Assembly (NCBI GenBank): GCA_016808115.1
Contig: JAEQBH010001852.1
Location: 310,001-374,000 of the forward strand
DNA from: Tetrastigma voinierianum
Lineage: Eukaryota; Streptophyta; Magnoliopsida; Vitales; Vitaceae
Length of the DNA stretch: 64,000 bases
Direction: 5' to 3'
Part shown: one piece after another, positions 1 to 11,199 of the stretch
Layout of the letters: each line of letters opens with the position of its first letter
How positions within the stretch are numbered: position 1 is the stretch's first letter
Notes under the pieces: model-generated
Seen by the model: only the letters and a program-made list of their open reading frames with translations
Told to the model about the DNA's origin: nothing
The model's database searches: none
Position numbers and translations under genes: made by a program

Positions 1-1500
1 AAATGACTTCACTTCATATCCCTCCAAGTAATCGTAGCTCAACTTCAGACTTGAGAATACCTTTTCTCTCATGCCCGTTATGTTTGTTGAGGTTGCCCTT
101 TTCAGTTGTTGCAGGGCGTCCTTCCAGATAGACTCAGGTGACATTTGTTTTTTTAATTTAATACTCAATATAATTTTTTTAGCTTAATATTGATAATGCA
201 ATAGACATTATTAAGTTGTTTGTTTTAACGTTGGATAGTAAGTAAAGGATAACACATTGATGGGACGGATTATTTGGGTTCGTCGAAACACACTCCTAAT
301 TAATGGGACGTGTTTGGTTTAACAGTAATCGAGTTTTTAGCGGATTTGAGTTTATTTTTTTAAATCTGATATGAGTTTGGGGCGAGTTCGGGTATTGTGC
401 CATACTGTCTCGGTGTATTTTCAAAAATATTTTATTATTTTTTATTTTATGCTTTAATATAAATAATAATAATAATAATTAGAATATTTTTTAATAAATC
501 ATTTATAAAAATTCATAATATTTTATTTTTATGAAATATAGTAATTTTAATATAATAAAAATAAAAGGTAAATATAAAAAATAAAAATAAAAACAAATCG
601 AGTATAGCGGAGCGGGTTTGAGGAATTTTTGATGTGGCCTGTTTAATTTTTTAAATGAGTTGTGAGAGTGAAAAAATAAATGGCCATAGTCGCGATAGTA
701 CCGTCACATGCTTAGTTAGTAGTGAGTGTTGTTAGCCGTAACACTTATGAATGATAGAGTTTTCTTTATTTTAGTGAAAAATGAAACTTACGAATAGAAA
801 AAATAGATATTTTCGACTTTTATAATTGAGCTTTTTAAAAAATTTTAAGTCGTGAAAATTTTAAAAAACAAACAGTTTAATGCTAAAAGTTGTTCAACTC
901 TAGGTATTAAGTCAAAAACACAAACAACCCCACTCTTGTTTTTCGCCTTGGCCAATGTTGCTATGGCAAGTGACAAACCCACGCATTCTGTTGCTATATC
1001 CATCACTATAGATTCTGTTACAACTCCAGAAAATTCCATAATTGGATACCCTAATTTCCGCTCTCATTTCTTTTATATCTCCCCACCCCAGAACAAGAGA
1101 CCCCAAAGTGCCCAGCAGCTGCCACGTATGCAGCTTCATTTTGTGGCGCCACGTGCTTTGCGTGTCTCTTCTTTCTTGTATAAGTAAGGTGTATGGGGGT
1201 TTATCATATAAATTCTATTCTAGCTAAATCAATTTTTACATCTGCCATATATATTCTGTCCCCAATTTTTTTGTCTGAGAAATGGGTGTCTGGAAGTTGA
1301 TGGGGTATAAATAGAATTCTTATCGTCGATTGATATTAAAAGATCACCCGCTCTATTCTCAAATAAAATCGCGTCGCCGTCTTGCTTTGCGAATCTTTGC
1401 GACTCGAAAATCCTTTTGGGTACCCATCTGGTTTGATAATACGTCTCTGTTTCTAGAAGTCAGCGGTAATTTGCATCCCTTGGTTTGTGATCTGCAGGAG
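1..1500. other. AT-rich intergenic DNA, no gene recognised
   Basis: The stretch is AT-rich with short homopolymers and an (AAT)n-like run near 465-478. Open frames at 845-1227 overlap on both strands, begin mostly at non-ATG codons and match no family I know. Nothing here supports a gene. Confidence 0.6.
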
Positions 1501-1501
1501 A

Positions 1502-1663
1502 AAGATCATCCAAGACGAGGAGGATGGTCTTCTCTGCTTTCATCCTCTGATGTAGTCGAGCTGCTCTTCCCTCGTCACTTCCCTCCTCAAATTTCATACC
1601 TAGCTTGTCCGCAACTTCCCCTTGAATTCTTTTAAAATCCGGAGTCTGCAACACACAACACAA
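1502..1663 (-). pseudogene. NB-ARC (CC-NBS-LRR resistance protein) fragment
   Basis: The minus strand encodes about 54 residues that read like the segment between P-loop and kinase-2 of the NB-ARC ATPase domain of plant CNL resistance proteins. QTPDFKRIQGEVADKLGMKF is followed by an EGRAARLHQR-like stretch and the kinase-2 motif LLVLDDL. NB-ARC domains bind ATP/ADP and switch immune receptors on. The similarity stops right after kinase-2, where the tryptophan usually following LDDL is already lost. The in-frame codon upstream of the segment runs into a stop. There is no P-loop, GLPL, MHD or LRR nearby. It is therefore a roughly 160-bp relic, left by deletion or carried here by a transposon. 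The family call is confident; the type of CNL is not resolved. Confidence 0.7.
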
Positions 1664-1679
1664 AGGATCAAGATTCGTG

Positions 1680-3300
1680 CATTCAACTTCAGTGTTGTCA
1701 TAGTGAGTCCGCCAGACAAAAATTAATCCATAAAAGGAATTCCATGGATGGTACAGTCAGTAATGAACTGCATCATCTGTTCTTCATTCTTATCCTGTAA
1801 CCACAGGTTTCAGACTTTATTGGCTGATTAAGGTCTCTTAGGAACTTTAATATCTGTTGTTGGAAAAGTTTTTGAAAATGTGAAGTGCGCCGAAACTTTA
1901 GATTTTAATTTCATTTTTGGAAATTTTGAAAATTCTTTGGAAAATATTGAAATTACCTTCTTTTTAGGTAAATGTCTTTTCTTTCTCTTAGAACTGGAAC
2001 CTCTTGTCTCATGCAAATATTCTGAGCAAACTAAGCATGAAGGGCGAAAATATTGAAATTACCTTTGAATCTTCTTCGTCTTTTATTGGTTTCCTACCAT
2101 AGGAACATTCAAGATTTGTATCCATTTGGTGCAAGGTCTACAAACTCTTTTGGTCTGGTTGTATCCATCGATTCACTCTTGTTTTCGCCTGTACCAAGTC
2201 CTTCTAACATACTATAGGAATTAAGATTCTAAGTATTTATCACGATTAAAACTATGTTAATAATAATGTTAGTTAATTAATATTTTATCAACCTTGTTTG
2301 TCTATGTGGGAACTTTAGGAATCATGCCCCTATCCTTAACTCTGTTTTCTTGGCATGAAGTTGTAAGAGTGCTTATGGGGATGAAATCCACTGCTTGTGT
2401 CTTAATGATTGAATTAAAACTTTATCCAATAGTTCTAAATATCTGCTTTGATTACCATTATGGTCAGAATGTGCTAGAGCATGGGTGTTTTTTCAAGGAA
2501 TATCCGCTCTAAACATCAACTCAAACTAGTCGAATCTCAAGCAACTAGCTCCAAAATGTCAAAAGAAGAGGTAGAACTACCCATCACATAATAAATGTAT
2601 CATTTTTCCCTTCTTCCACCTTTCTTTTTTTATTTTTCTATTGGTTAATTATTCCAAAGAAACTTATTATTTCTTTCTTCACTCTGTTTTTTTTTTCTGT
2701 GCCTTACAGGGTCCATCCAAAATTCCATACTCCCTCCGTACATGAAGCAAAAGATGATGTGTACATACTATGGAAACTCATGAGCGTAGCACTACCCAAG
2801 GTCTTGACAATAGGATTGTGGTGCCAAATGGACAAACTAAGAAGCATGGACACGGATATGGCCGCGCTGGGGATCACGATCACGGCAAGGCGGGAATGGC
2901 TGGAAAATTCCAGCCAAAGATCTGGATCTGACGGAGGCCAGCGACGTAATAAAATAAAATAAAAATAATTATCGCTGAATATTCTCCAGAATTATTTTCT
3001 TGAGCTTTGTTTAGGCAGGAAAATACAAGAAAGAAAATAGAGATGAAAATAAAGAGAAAAAGTAGAAGGAAAGAAATTTGGACGAAATTAAAATTTTTTT
3101 ACAATTATTTTCCATGTATTTTTTTCTCCATGTTTTTAAAATGACTATTTATAGAGAACCGCTAAAAAGTTGTTCTTCGTGTTTTATAAAACTATTCTTA
3201 AAAACTATTTTCAAGAACAAGAACCTAATTGGGCTAGCATCGATTTTTTGCTTTAAAGTTTAACATATATATAAATTATTATAAAATCAATTTAAGGTTT
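1680..3300. other. Intergenic DNA with unassigned GC-richer patch
   Basis: No recognisable gene. At 2700-2960 the composition is less AT-rich. One frame reads a short His/Gly-rich stretch (about 2841-2900) and a neighbouring frame ends at a stop near 2960, so it could be the tail of a degraded gene. I do not recognise the product. At 3000-3260 lies an AT-rich dispersed repeat resembling those at 8480-8665 and 28590-28880. Confidence 0.4.
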
Positions 3301-3459
3301 AAAACACTATTTAGTTTTGTATGTTCTATTCGGAATATAGCCAAAAGGCAGAAAGAAACAAATACCACCTCTGTGTATTTTCAGAATGGTTCTGGACTCG
3401 TGGAAACAAGGAAAGGAAAAGGAGATCAGAAAGGAAAATATTCGCCGACCAACTTCACG

Positions 3460-3830
3460 TCTTTTTCACCTCTCACAAGTCACAAGTTCCACACCACACC
3501 ACCAAACCTTTTCTCCTTCTCTCTCTTCATCTTGCCCTGCATCTCTTCTATATATTTTTCATAATTTAGTCTGACAGTCTCTTCCTCTCTGATTCTTTAG
3601 TTTTTTTTTTCTCTTTATACTAATCGGATCTTCCGTTATTTTTTTACTAATCGGAAGATGTCCGATTTTTTATCCTAGGTTTTTCTTTTCATTTTCTTTT
3701 CTTATGATCTAGGGTTTCATATTTGGTATTAGGGTTTTTCCCTCGTTTTGTCTGTTCATTAATTTTTCTTGGTTGAGGCGTTTGTTTTGTTTGGATATTG
3801 ATATTTTGCTAAAGGATGAGAGGAGTCATT
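3460..3830 (+). promoter_or_regulatory. Promoter and CT-rich 5' leader-like region
   Basis: A CT-rich stretch (3480-3545) is followed by a TATA-like ctatatattt at about 3549 and then pyrimidine-rich sequence with several agggttt and tagggttt words (3700-3740), typical of plant 5' UTRs and leader introns. No convincing coding exon follows: the open frame at 3829-4092 begins at a TTG and matches nothing I know. It may be a promoter fragment or the start of a degraded gene. Confidence 0.3.
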
Positions 3831-5001
3831 GAGCAATTCGTTAACTCTTTGTGTTTTCATAAGGAAGAAGGGTGTTTTTTATTCTTTGAGGAAGAAGAAC
3901 AAAAGCCAAAGTGAGGGTTTTTTTAAGCTTAAAGAAGAAAAAAAAACCCATAAAATCTGTCAATCATTAATACGTATCGACACATGCAAACCTTTTGACT
4001 CTTTATTTGGTGACGATCACATCACGATGTCGATATGTGTCGGTTTGTGTCAGCGTGTTCGGCCAATGCGAGCAGCTCTGCAAGATAGCTAGTATCCAGA
4101 ACTTTTAAAGTGAGCAACGCGAATTCTGAGAATGAATAAACTCTACATTAAGGTTAAGATCAGCTTTGATGCCGTTGAGCTTTAAGGCTTTGAAAAAAAG
4201 GTCTACAAGAGTTCATATTGTGTATAATATCTTGGCTATTTTCCTTCTTTGATGTCAAATATTGTGGATGGTAAAAACAATAAAACGATATTTGAAAAGG
4301 CCATCATTAACTAAACCGAAGAAAAGAAACAACCCAAGTTACTAGCTACCTGTAAGGTTTGATGAAGCCACTTGTTGTACTTCCAAGAACATCTCTCAAA
4401 TTTAGATGCAGTAGAATTTCCTTTTGTCCGTAATTGGGAACGTTCGCATTGACAAAGGTAGACAGGAAGGAGACGCATTCAGATCAATGAAGTATGCATC
4501 CTCCAGCAAGTCATCGCTTGTGGGATTAGTCTGACAAATGTTTAAAAATTGGATCGATATGGCGAGATGAAAAAATTGCAAATTCACGATTAAGCTGAGT
4601 GAGCCAAACGATCGAATCCTTGATTGAGCAATGGCGTAATAAATATATTGTTATATTTTATTTAAACTTTAAAATATATAATTAATAATTTTTAAAATAT
4701 TATTTATTACTTTTATATAAATAAAGTATTTTAAAATTTATTTTGAAAATATATATGATGTTTAAATATGAAAATATATTAAAAATGGAATAAACTTATT
4801 TATATAATATATATACTTAATTTGCAGTAATATATAATTTTGTTAACATTTAAAATAATACATGATAGCAGCCTTGTGGTAAGTAGTTAAAAGCTGTGGC
4901 TTACCATTCACTATGTCGAATCGAGTGCGTAGTATTTAATTAAAATTTTCTTTAGTTACAAGCCTTTTAACCCTAAATAAAACGACGTCGTTTCAATGTA
5001 A
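3831..5001. other. Intergenic DNA, no recognisable gene
   Basis: Several short frames occur (for example minus strand 4402-4587) without recognisable motifs. From 4630 the sequence is strongly AT-rich. A tRNA-like fragment near 4870-4930 is too degraded to call. Confidence 0.4.
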
Positions 5002-6811
5002 GACCATCTCCAACAATGAAGCAAAAGCCCGGAATTTAGATCTTGAACAAAGAAAAAAGGGCTCTCTGACGGTGGAGCAATCAGTGAACAAAGGATTGCT
5101 CTTGAATAAGTATATTTGAGCAATATAAATTTGGAGCTGATCATCAGTAATCTGATGGAAAATCATTACCCTCAGCAATATTACCGTTGGAGAGACGGTT
5201 CAAAAAAATTTGACATCCTACAATATGACCGTTGAGCAAACAAAATTTTTTCTGAATCAGAGGACCATAAATATGAATAAAAAAATCCCAAATTTTGACA
5301 AATTATTTATTTTTCATTATTTATAAGAACTACAAATATTTTAAAATTTATTTAATGTGATATATTTTCAACTACTTTTTAATCATTAATATTTATTTTA
5401 TAGTGTTTGGAGTGATATAGATGAATAAAGAGTATATGATGTAATTATTAAAGGAAGAAATGAAGTAAAAAAATTGGAATAGTTTAGTATAGCTAAAAGG
5501 TTTAAATGTTAATTGTTGGAAGGTATCTTAGCACTAACTTTTTAAGCTAAATACAAAGTTGTTTTTGAGCAAAAATAGTTTAGATCTTTTGGTGTAGCTG
5601 TTGGGAGATAAATAAAAGCAGTTACCAGATTTGCCGTTTACAACCCAGATTTTTATGATGAAGGCAAGAATCGATTTTATAGTTGATGATGGGTAGTCGT
5701 ATAAGAGAATGATTACAACACGATCGTATAAGAGAAAGGTGGTCATGGGATCAATTAAAGAGTTCATTCCGCTGTTCTGTGATAGGATCTGGATACCGTA
5801 CATTGGGTTTTAAGGCTTCTTATGAACAAGTATTCCAGGAACAATTTTATGAACCACGAGTTTAATCTTCCGTAGCGCCCTCATTGTGAGGGCAGAATCA
5901 TCCAAGAGAAGGAGCAAAAAGAGCTGGATAAACATATTAAAGAAACCATCGGTGTGCTGCTTGGCAATTGCGGTTTGGAAGGCCTTTGATGTCGGATAAT
6001 CCATAGATTTAAAAATGAAAAGCAATTTTCTGAATTTCCTGAAATTGTTTAGGAGTATCAAGGAAATTAAGAAAATTTCTTGAAATTTTCAATTCTAGGG
6101 CTTGTCTGACATGAAGAGTGGATTCTCATTCCATAGCTTCATCACCACACTCGCCGAGAGCACACCGGCATTATCAGATTCAACAGCGAGAGAGTAGTTA
6201 TTCCTCTGGATCAGCATCACGGGCAACTCTAGGGTTAATCCTCTGGATGAATGGTTCCTACAATACTTGTTCACAAGAAACCCTAAAAACCAATGCAGCG
6301 TATGCAGAGCCCATCACTGAAGATTGAATGTATTCTTTAATTGATCCGATGACCACCATTTTCTTATTTGGATCTACCATCGTCTTGCCAAGAAGCTCCT
6401 CGATCCCGATACTCACTTGTAAGAGGCTTATTTCCGATGGGAGTTCTTGTCGAAAATCTTTATCACCATGCTTAAACCCAAATAATCGCCGAAATAAAAA
6501 TTAATTTCCATTGCGTCAGTGTAATCTTTTATTTAGGGTTTTGGGATAGCGTGGTGGTAGCTTTGGAGAGAGAGAGGAGTGAGAGGTTATGCAAAATGGC
6601 CCGGATTTGTTAATTTCTTGTTCACTCTCAGCGGATATATTTGTATTTGTCGAGTTTAATTATATTTTTTAATAAAAAACGTTGGATTATTAAAAAGATA
6701 TTTTTATTTAACGTCTATCGTTGGAATAACAGTATTAAGTAGGTCTGAGAAATCATTTAAGGTTATAAAATGGCGTTCATGGCGTTTTGGCAACTCCCAT
6801 TGGAGTTGCTC
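5002..6811. mobile_element. PIF/Harbinger-like TIR element with internal inverted duplication
   Basis: The left end reads GACCATCTCCAAC. The right end, read on the minus strand, is GAGCAACTCCAAT. Both are flanked by TAA (4999-5001 and 6812-6814), the 3-bp target duplication expected for PIF/Harbinger elements. No transposase is visible, so it is non-autonomous. An alternative is a shorter MITE ending at 5527, where a TIR-like inverse (GATACCTTCCAACAAT on the minus strand) is followed by TTA; the rest would then be a second insertion. Positions 5400-5510 resemble 60005-60100 in the element near 59-60 kb, which supports one shared family. The interior carries gene-like sequence in two opposite orientations. 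Confidence 0.55.
5690..6400. repeat. Diverged inverted repeat of a captured gene-like segment
   Basis: Plus strand 5735-5890 and minus strand 6360-6190 share a colinear order of words: a gtggtcat-g-gatcaattaaagag block, then a block containing cttcttatgaacaagtatt (cttgtgaacaagtattg in the second arm), then ggaacca or ggaacaa. The arms are diverged, with indels. Around 6400-6590 the minus strand looks like the 5' end of a gene: CT-rich leader, then an ATG opening a short frame. I cannot name the source gene. The spacer centre is near 6060. Confidence 0.45.
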
Positions 6812-6814
6812 TAA

Positions 6815-9000
6815 GGAGAAAACCTTCGATTTCGGCGGATTGAGCAATTACCCGTCCGTAAATCTTCCAAATCAAGAGGCAAAGAGAAAAGGAGATAGAG
6901 ATAAGGTAGGGCAAAGCAAAGAACTGATGAAGAGAAAAAAAAATAAAAATAGGATAGAGGATGATGGGCATTAAAAATTTGGAGAATTCACTAGGGTTGA
7001 AGGCCCTGGAGAAGAAGGTGGGTGATCTTCGTTCACCTTTTTTTTTCTTTTTTTTTTAAGTTTTTAAAAAATCGATATTTAAATATTTGAAAATATATTA
7101 TTCATTTTTTATTTGATAACTATAAATATTAAAATTTATTTCTATTCAATGTAAAAGATAAAAAGTAAATGGAATTATCATTTTAAACGTATATTTATCA
7201 TCCCTTCACTTCATATATTTTTATTTTATGGAAAGTAAAATGGCACCTAATACAAAAATATTTTATAAAATCAAAATAAATAATTTAATGATAACTAATT
7301 GACCTAAATATGTTATTTGTAAATAATTTATGTAAAAATATTGAATTAAACATACTCAAGATGATGGAAGTAATAAAGATATATAAAAATGCAAATCATT
7401 TTATCTCAAAAAGAAAAAATGTTCCTCAAATATAAAAGATTTAGAAATATTTCTAAATTTAGTGTAATTTTTACCATGTGAATCTAAAAGTATCTCTTGA
7501 AAAGATACTTTCTAAAAGTGTCTCTTCAAGAGGTTCTTTAGACATTGAAAATATGTTTTCTCTTATTATAAATTTTTTGAATTTAAACTGAAAGTATCTT
7601 TTGAAGAAACACTTTCTAAAAATTTCGAAAAAAACACTTTCTAAATTGTTAAAATGTTATGCTGAAAGTTTCTTTTGAAAGAAACACCTTCATGATTTTA
7701 AAATTTTTTATTTTATATTGAAAGTGTCTTTTAAATATCATGACTTTCTAAAAGCTTCGAAAAAGCAAAAATTAATACATTGAAGAAAGCAGCTTTATTA
7801 TTGAAATGTTATACTAAAAGTGTTTTTTGAAAAAACATTTTCTAAAAATTTAAAAAACTGAAAAAGCAACTTTCCACAAATAGTTTTACTGCTTAGCTTT
7901 TGTGACTTTCAAAACCCACATTTTAAAGCTTTATCTCATGTGTCAAACTTATGTGGAGAAAACTACACAATACTTGGAATTAGTTTTCAAACCACACTTT
8001 TTCAAAAAAAAAAAATTTAATTTTTTTATTATTTTTGGAAAACATCCCTTATCTCAAGGCCAGATACTCTCTCTCTTCAAATAAAAATATTAAAGAACTT
8101 AAATTTACAAATAAAATGATTTTTTCAACTCTTGTATCATACTCATTCAAAATCTGTTCAGATTATATTTGATTTTAGACAACATCAAAGGAAAAGAAAA
8201 AGTCTATAAGAAGAATTGCATTTTTTTCTTATCCTATAAAACAATATTAAAACCAAATATAACCAAAATTGGTTAAAAACTTACATTTTTTTAATTATTT
8301 AATCTTTCTAAATGTGTGAAGTGAAATGAATTTGAGAGAACAGATAAAAATATTTTCTTATTCTTTTGTATCTTTGATAAGTAATGAAGTTATACATCCA
8401 AGTAATAGAAGTAATAAGTTAACAAATTAATTGAAATCATATATTATCTGATGACTGAAATCATATCTTATGAGTTGTCTCTTATCGAGAACTGTTTTTA
8501 AAAATATAGAAAACATCATGTTGTTGTTCACTTGATTTAATATTTTTTGTGTTTCTCTCAACAATTTAAAAATTAAAAACCAAACTTGTTCTTTAATTTT
8601 TCTTGTTTTCGTTATTTTTTAAAACAAAAAACAATTTTTAAAAACAAAAATCAAACATCCCACTAGTTTCTCTACCACTAGTAGTTACAAAAAAAGTTTT
8701 CGAGCATTCTCTTGCTTTTTATTGCTTGATACAAGATCTTGACTATTCTTTCTTTCTGGAAATGTTTATCTTTTTTTTTTTTTTTAATAAAAAGAACCTT
8801 TTTTTTTAAGGATCAATACAATATAAATACATGAAATATAAATAAGCTTTTTTATCTGAAATGGGTTTTATGTTTTTGAAGAAAAAACAGTAGAGATGTT
8901 AGATTAAAAAATTCAGGGTATCTGATTTCTTTCTGAAGTGGCAAACCCACAGAATGAAAACTGTGGAGGACGGAAAGGAGAGGGTTCTAACTTCTACTTG
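6815..9000. other. AT-rich intergenic DNA upstream of the RCC1 gene
   Basis: No gene recognised. Positions 7500-7870 hold diverged short direct repeats built on the words gaaagtgtctttt, gaaacactttctaaa and their variants. Positions 8480-8665 hold the AT-rich dispersed repeat (word aaaaacaaaaaac) seen elsewhere in the window. The last 300 bases presumably include the promoter of the RCC1-repeat gene, but I see no clear TATA box. Confidence 0.4.
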
Positions 9001-10639
9001 TGATTGGGATTCATTATGATTATGATTATGATTAAGATGGGGCAAAAACAGAGTCTGAGACGTTTTAGCAGCAGCAGCTGGAATAGCAGATCAGTAATGA
9101 GTTTCGGAGATGGCAGCCATGGTGCTCTGGGTTTGCCTTCGTCCCTAATTGGCCTAGGGGGCGACGCTTACGAACCCACAGCCGTTCCAGGGCTTCCATC
9201 TGCTGTTTCCAGCGTTGGTGCCGGCCACTACCACTCCCTCGCCGTCACCGCCGGTGGAGAGGTCTGGGCTTGGGGAAAAAACCATGAAGGCCAGCTTGGC
9301 AGAGGTCTTCTTGCTTCAAGGTCCGTCCTTCCCCAATCTTATTTTCCCCCAATTTCTTTTGTTCTATTTCCCACTTCTTTATCACGGATTCAATGATTAG
9401 TGGTTTGAAGTTGAAAGCTATAGTACTGGTTGGAAACTGTTGCAAATTACAACAGAAACACTTTTTCGTCCTAAAAACCATGTAATATAGATCTTTTTTT
9501 GGTTGAAAACAGATTTTTTTTTTCTTCAATTTTTGTCTTTTTTACTAGAAATTTTATCTATTTTATTTAGATAATAAAGTGAAAGTCATTTTAAATACAA
9601 ATTTCACTTAACTAGCTTCAAGATTTTCTTAAGTTCATTAATACCTTATCTCTTTGCCTTATTTCTTTTAAAATAATTTACTACTTAAAACATGATTTTG
9701 TTCTTGAAAACCAGATAGAAGTGATTCTAAGAACTGTTTTTGGAAAAGGTGAAGAAAGAAGTTTCTGATACTATATATTATTCCATGTGAAGACATTATG
9801 GCGTGGATGTTTACAAAAATACTGCTAGAATATCCATTGTTCTCTACTATGTTTGATTTTGAGGAGAAAATCAGAAAAGAAAATAAGAAATAGAAAAGTA
9901 GAAAGAAAAGAACATAGAAAGGAAATGCAAAAGAAAAGAAATGGGAAAGGGACATAGAAAGGGATGAAAAATCAATAACTTATTTGCTCATATACTACTT
10001 TCAAATTTATCTTATTTTATTTTTTCTTGTTCAATGTAAAGATCAAATAATTTTAAAATTGTATAAATTTTTACTAATTTTAATTATATCAATTTATTTT
10101 TTCTATTTTCCATGGTAAAACCTAACATTACACATTATTTTCCTTAACATTATTTTTTTCTTTCCCTGATACTTTTTTGGGAACTAAAAACATAGTCTAA
10201 GCAAAGAGTAGAATAAGCTCTATCGACATTAATGAAACTAGAAATGATTTCTATTTTGCTTATGTTGGCTCCACAAGCTGTGGAACAGTCATAAGAAGAT
10301 ATTCTCAAATCAACTAGGAGTTTATAGAAATATGCTCAAGCCTTAGATAACAACCAGAGAAAATGTGTTCTGGTTCTTAAAGATATTTTATTGTCTTCCA
10401 TTTCACGTGGAGTTAGCGAAATATATCTAGCTGATGAAAGAAAAATGTGCTTAGGCCTGTTAGTGCCTTTGAAATTTAAGTTAAAAGGACAAAGTGCGAT
10501 TCTAGTTTCATTGATGACATGGAATCTGTGTAATGAGCAAAGAGACTAGAAGGGTTGAATCATAAAGTAAAAGTTTCATTGGCATTTGCGTCTTGTATCA
10601 TTTCTATAATATGAAGACGCGGATCTTTAGGGGTTGTGG

Positions 10640-11198
10640 AAGGCCATTAGTTTTATATGCTGAATTCTTAGAAACCTTATCAGGGCTGAGAATCAATTTG
10701 GAGAAGAGTGTTATCTTGCTGGTAGGAAGGGTTGAGCATGCTGAAAGTTTCGCTATGGAGCTTGGGTGTAAAATAGGAACCGTACCCTCTTCTTACTTGG
10801 GGCTTTTGGGTGCGGTGCACAAATCAACTACTGCTTGGGACAAAGTGGAGGAGATGTTTCGTAAAAGGCCAGCCTTGTGGAAGAGGAATTTATCTCGAAA
10901 GGGGGAAGAATCACTGTTAAGTTTTTATCCGAAGCACTTTGTCCAATATACCTATCTACTTCATATATTTGCTTGAATTAAGGGTTGTATGATTGAGTTG
11001 GAGAAAATACAAAGGGACTTCTGTAGGTGGGGGAGCTTTGAAGGGCCTTGTGTGAAGTGGAAGAATGTTTGCTTAAGTAAAGACAAGGGAGATTTGAAGG
11101 TCCAAAGCCTATCCACCCTGAATAAGGCCCTCTTTGTTAATGGAGCTGGAGATTTTCAGTGGAAATGGACACCCTTTGGAAGGCTACCATCAGCTTGA
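10640..11198 (+). mobile_element. L1-type LINE reverse transcriptase fragment in intron 1
   Basis: Two frames (about 10650-10915 and 10989-11198) read as the C-terminal part of a plant L1 LINE ORF2. The first has GLRINLEKS, VGRVEHAES, ELGCKIGT and SSYLGL followed by a RKRPALWKR-like stretch. The second has LEKIQRDF and SLSTLNKALF. The frames are offset and interrupted, and the endonuclease and main RT catalytic parts are absent. A dead 5'-truncated insertion inside the RCC1 gene intron. Confidence 0.75.
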
Positions 11199-11199
11199 A

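Noticed and set aside
2699..2962. 87-codon frame with His/Gly-rich reading in a neighbouring frame
   Set aside because: It starts at GTG, no family is recognised and the readings switch frame; too weak to call as a gene.
3829..4092. 87-codon frame after the promoter-like leader
   Set aside because: It starts at TTG with no in-frame ATG near the beginning and no recognisable motif.
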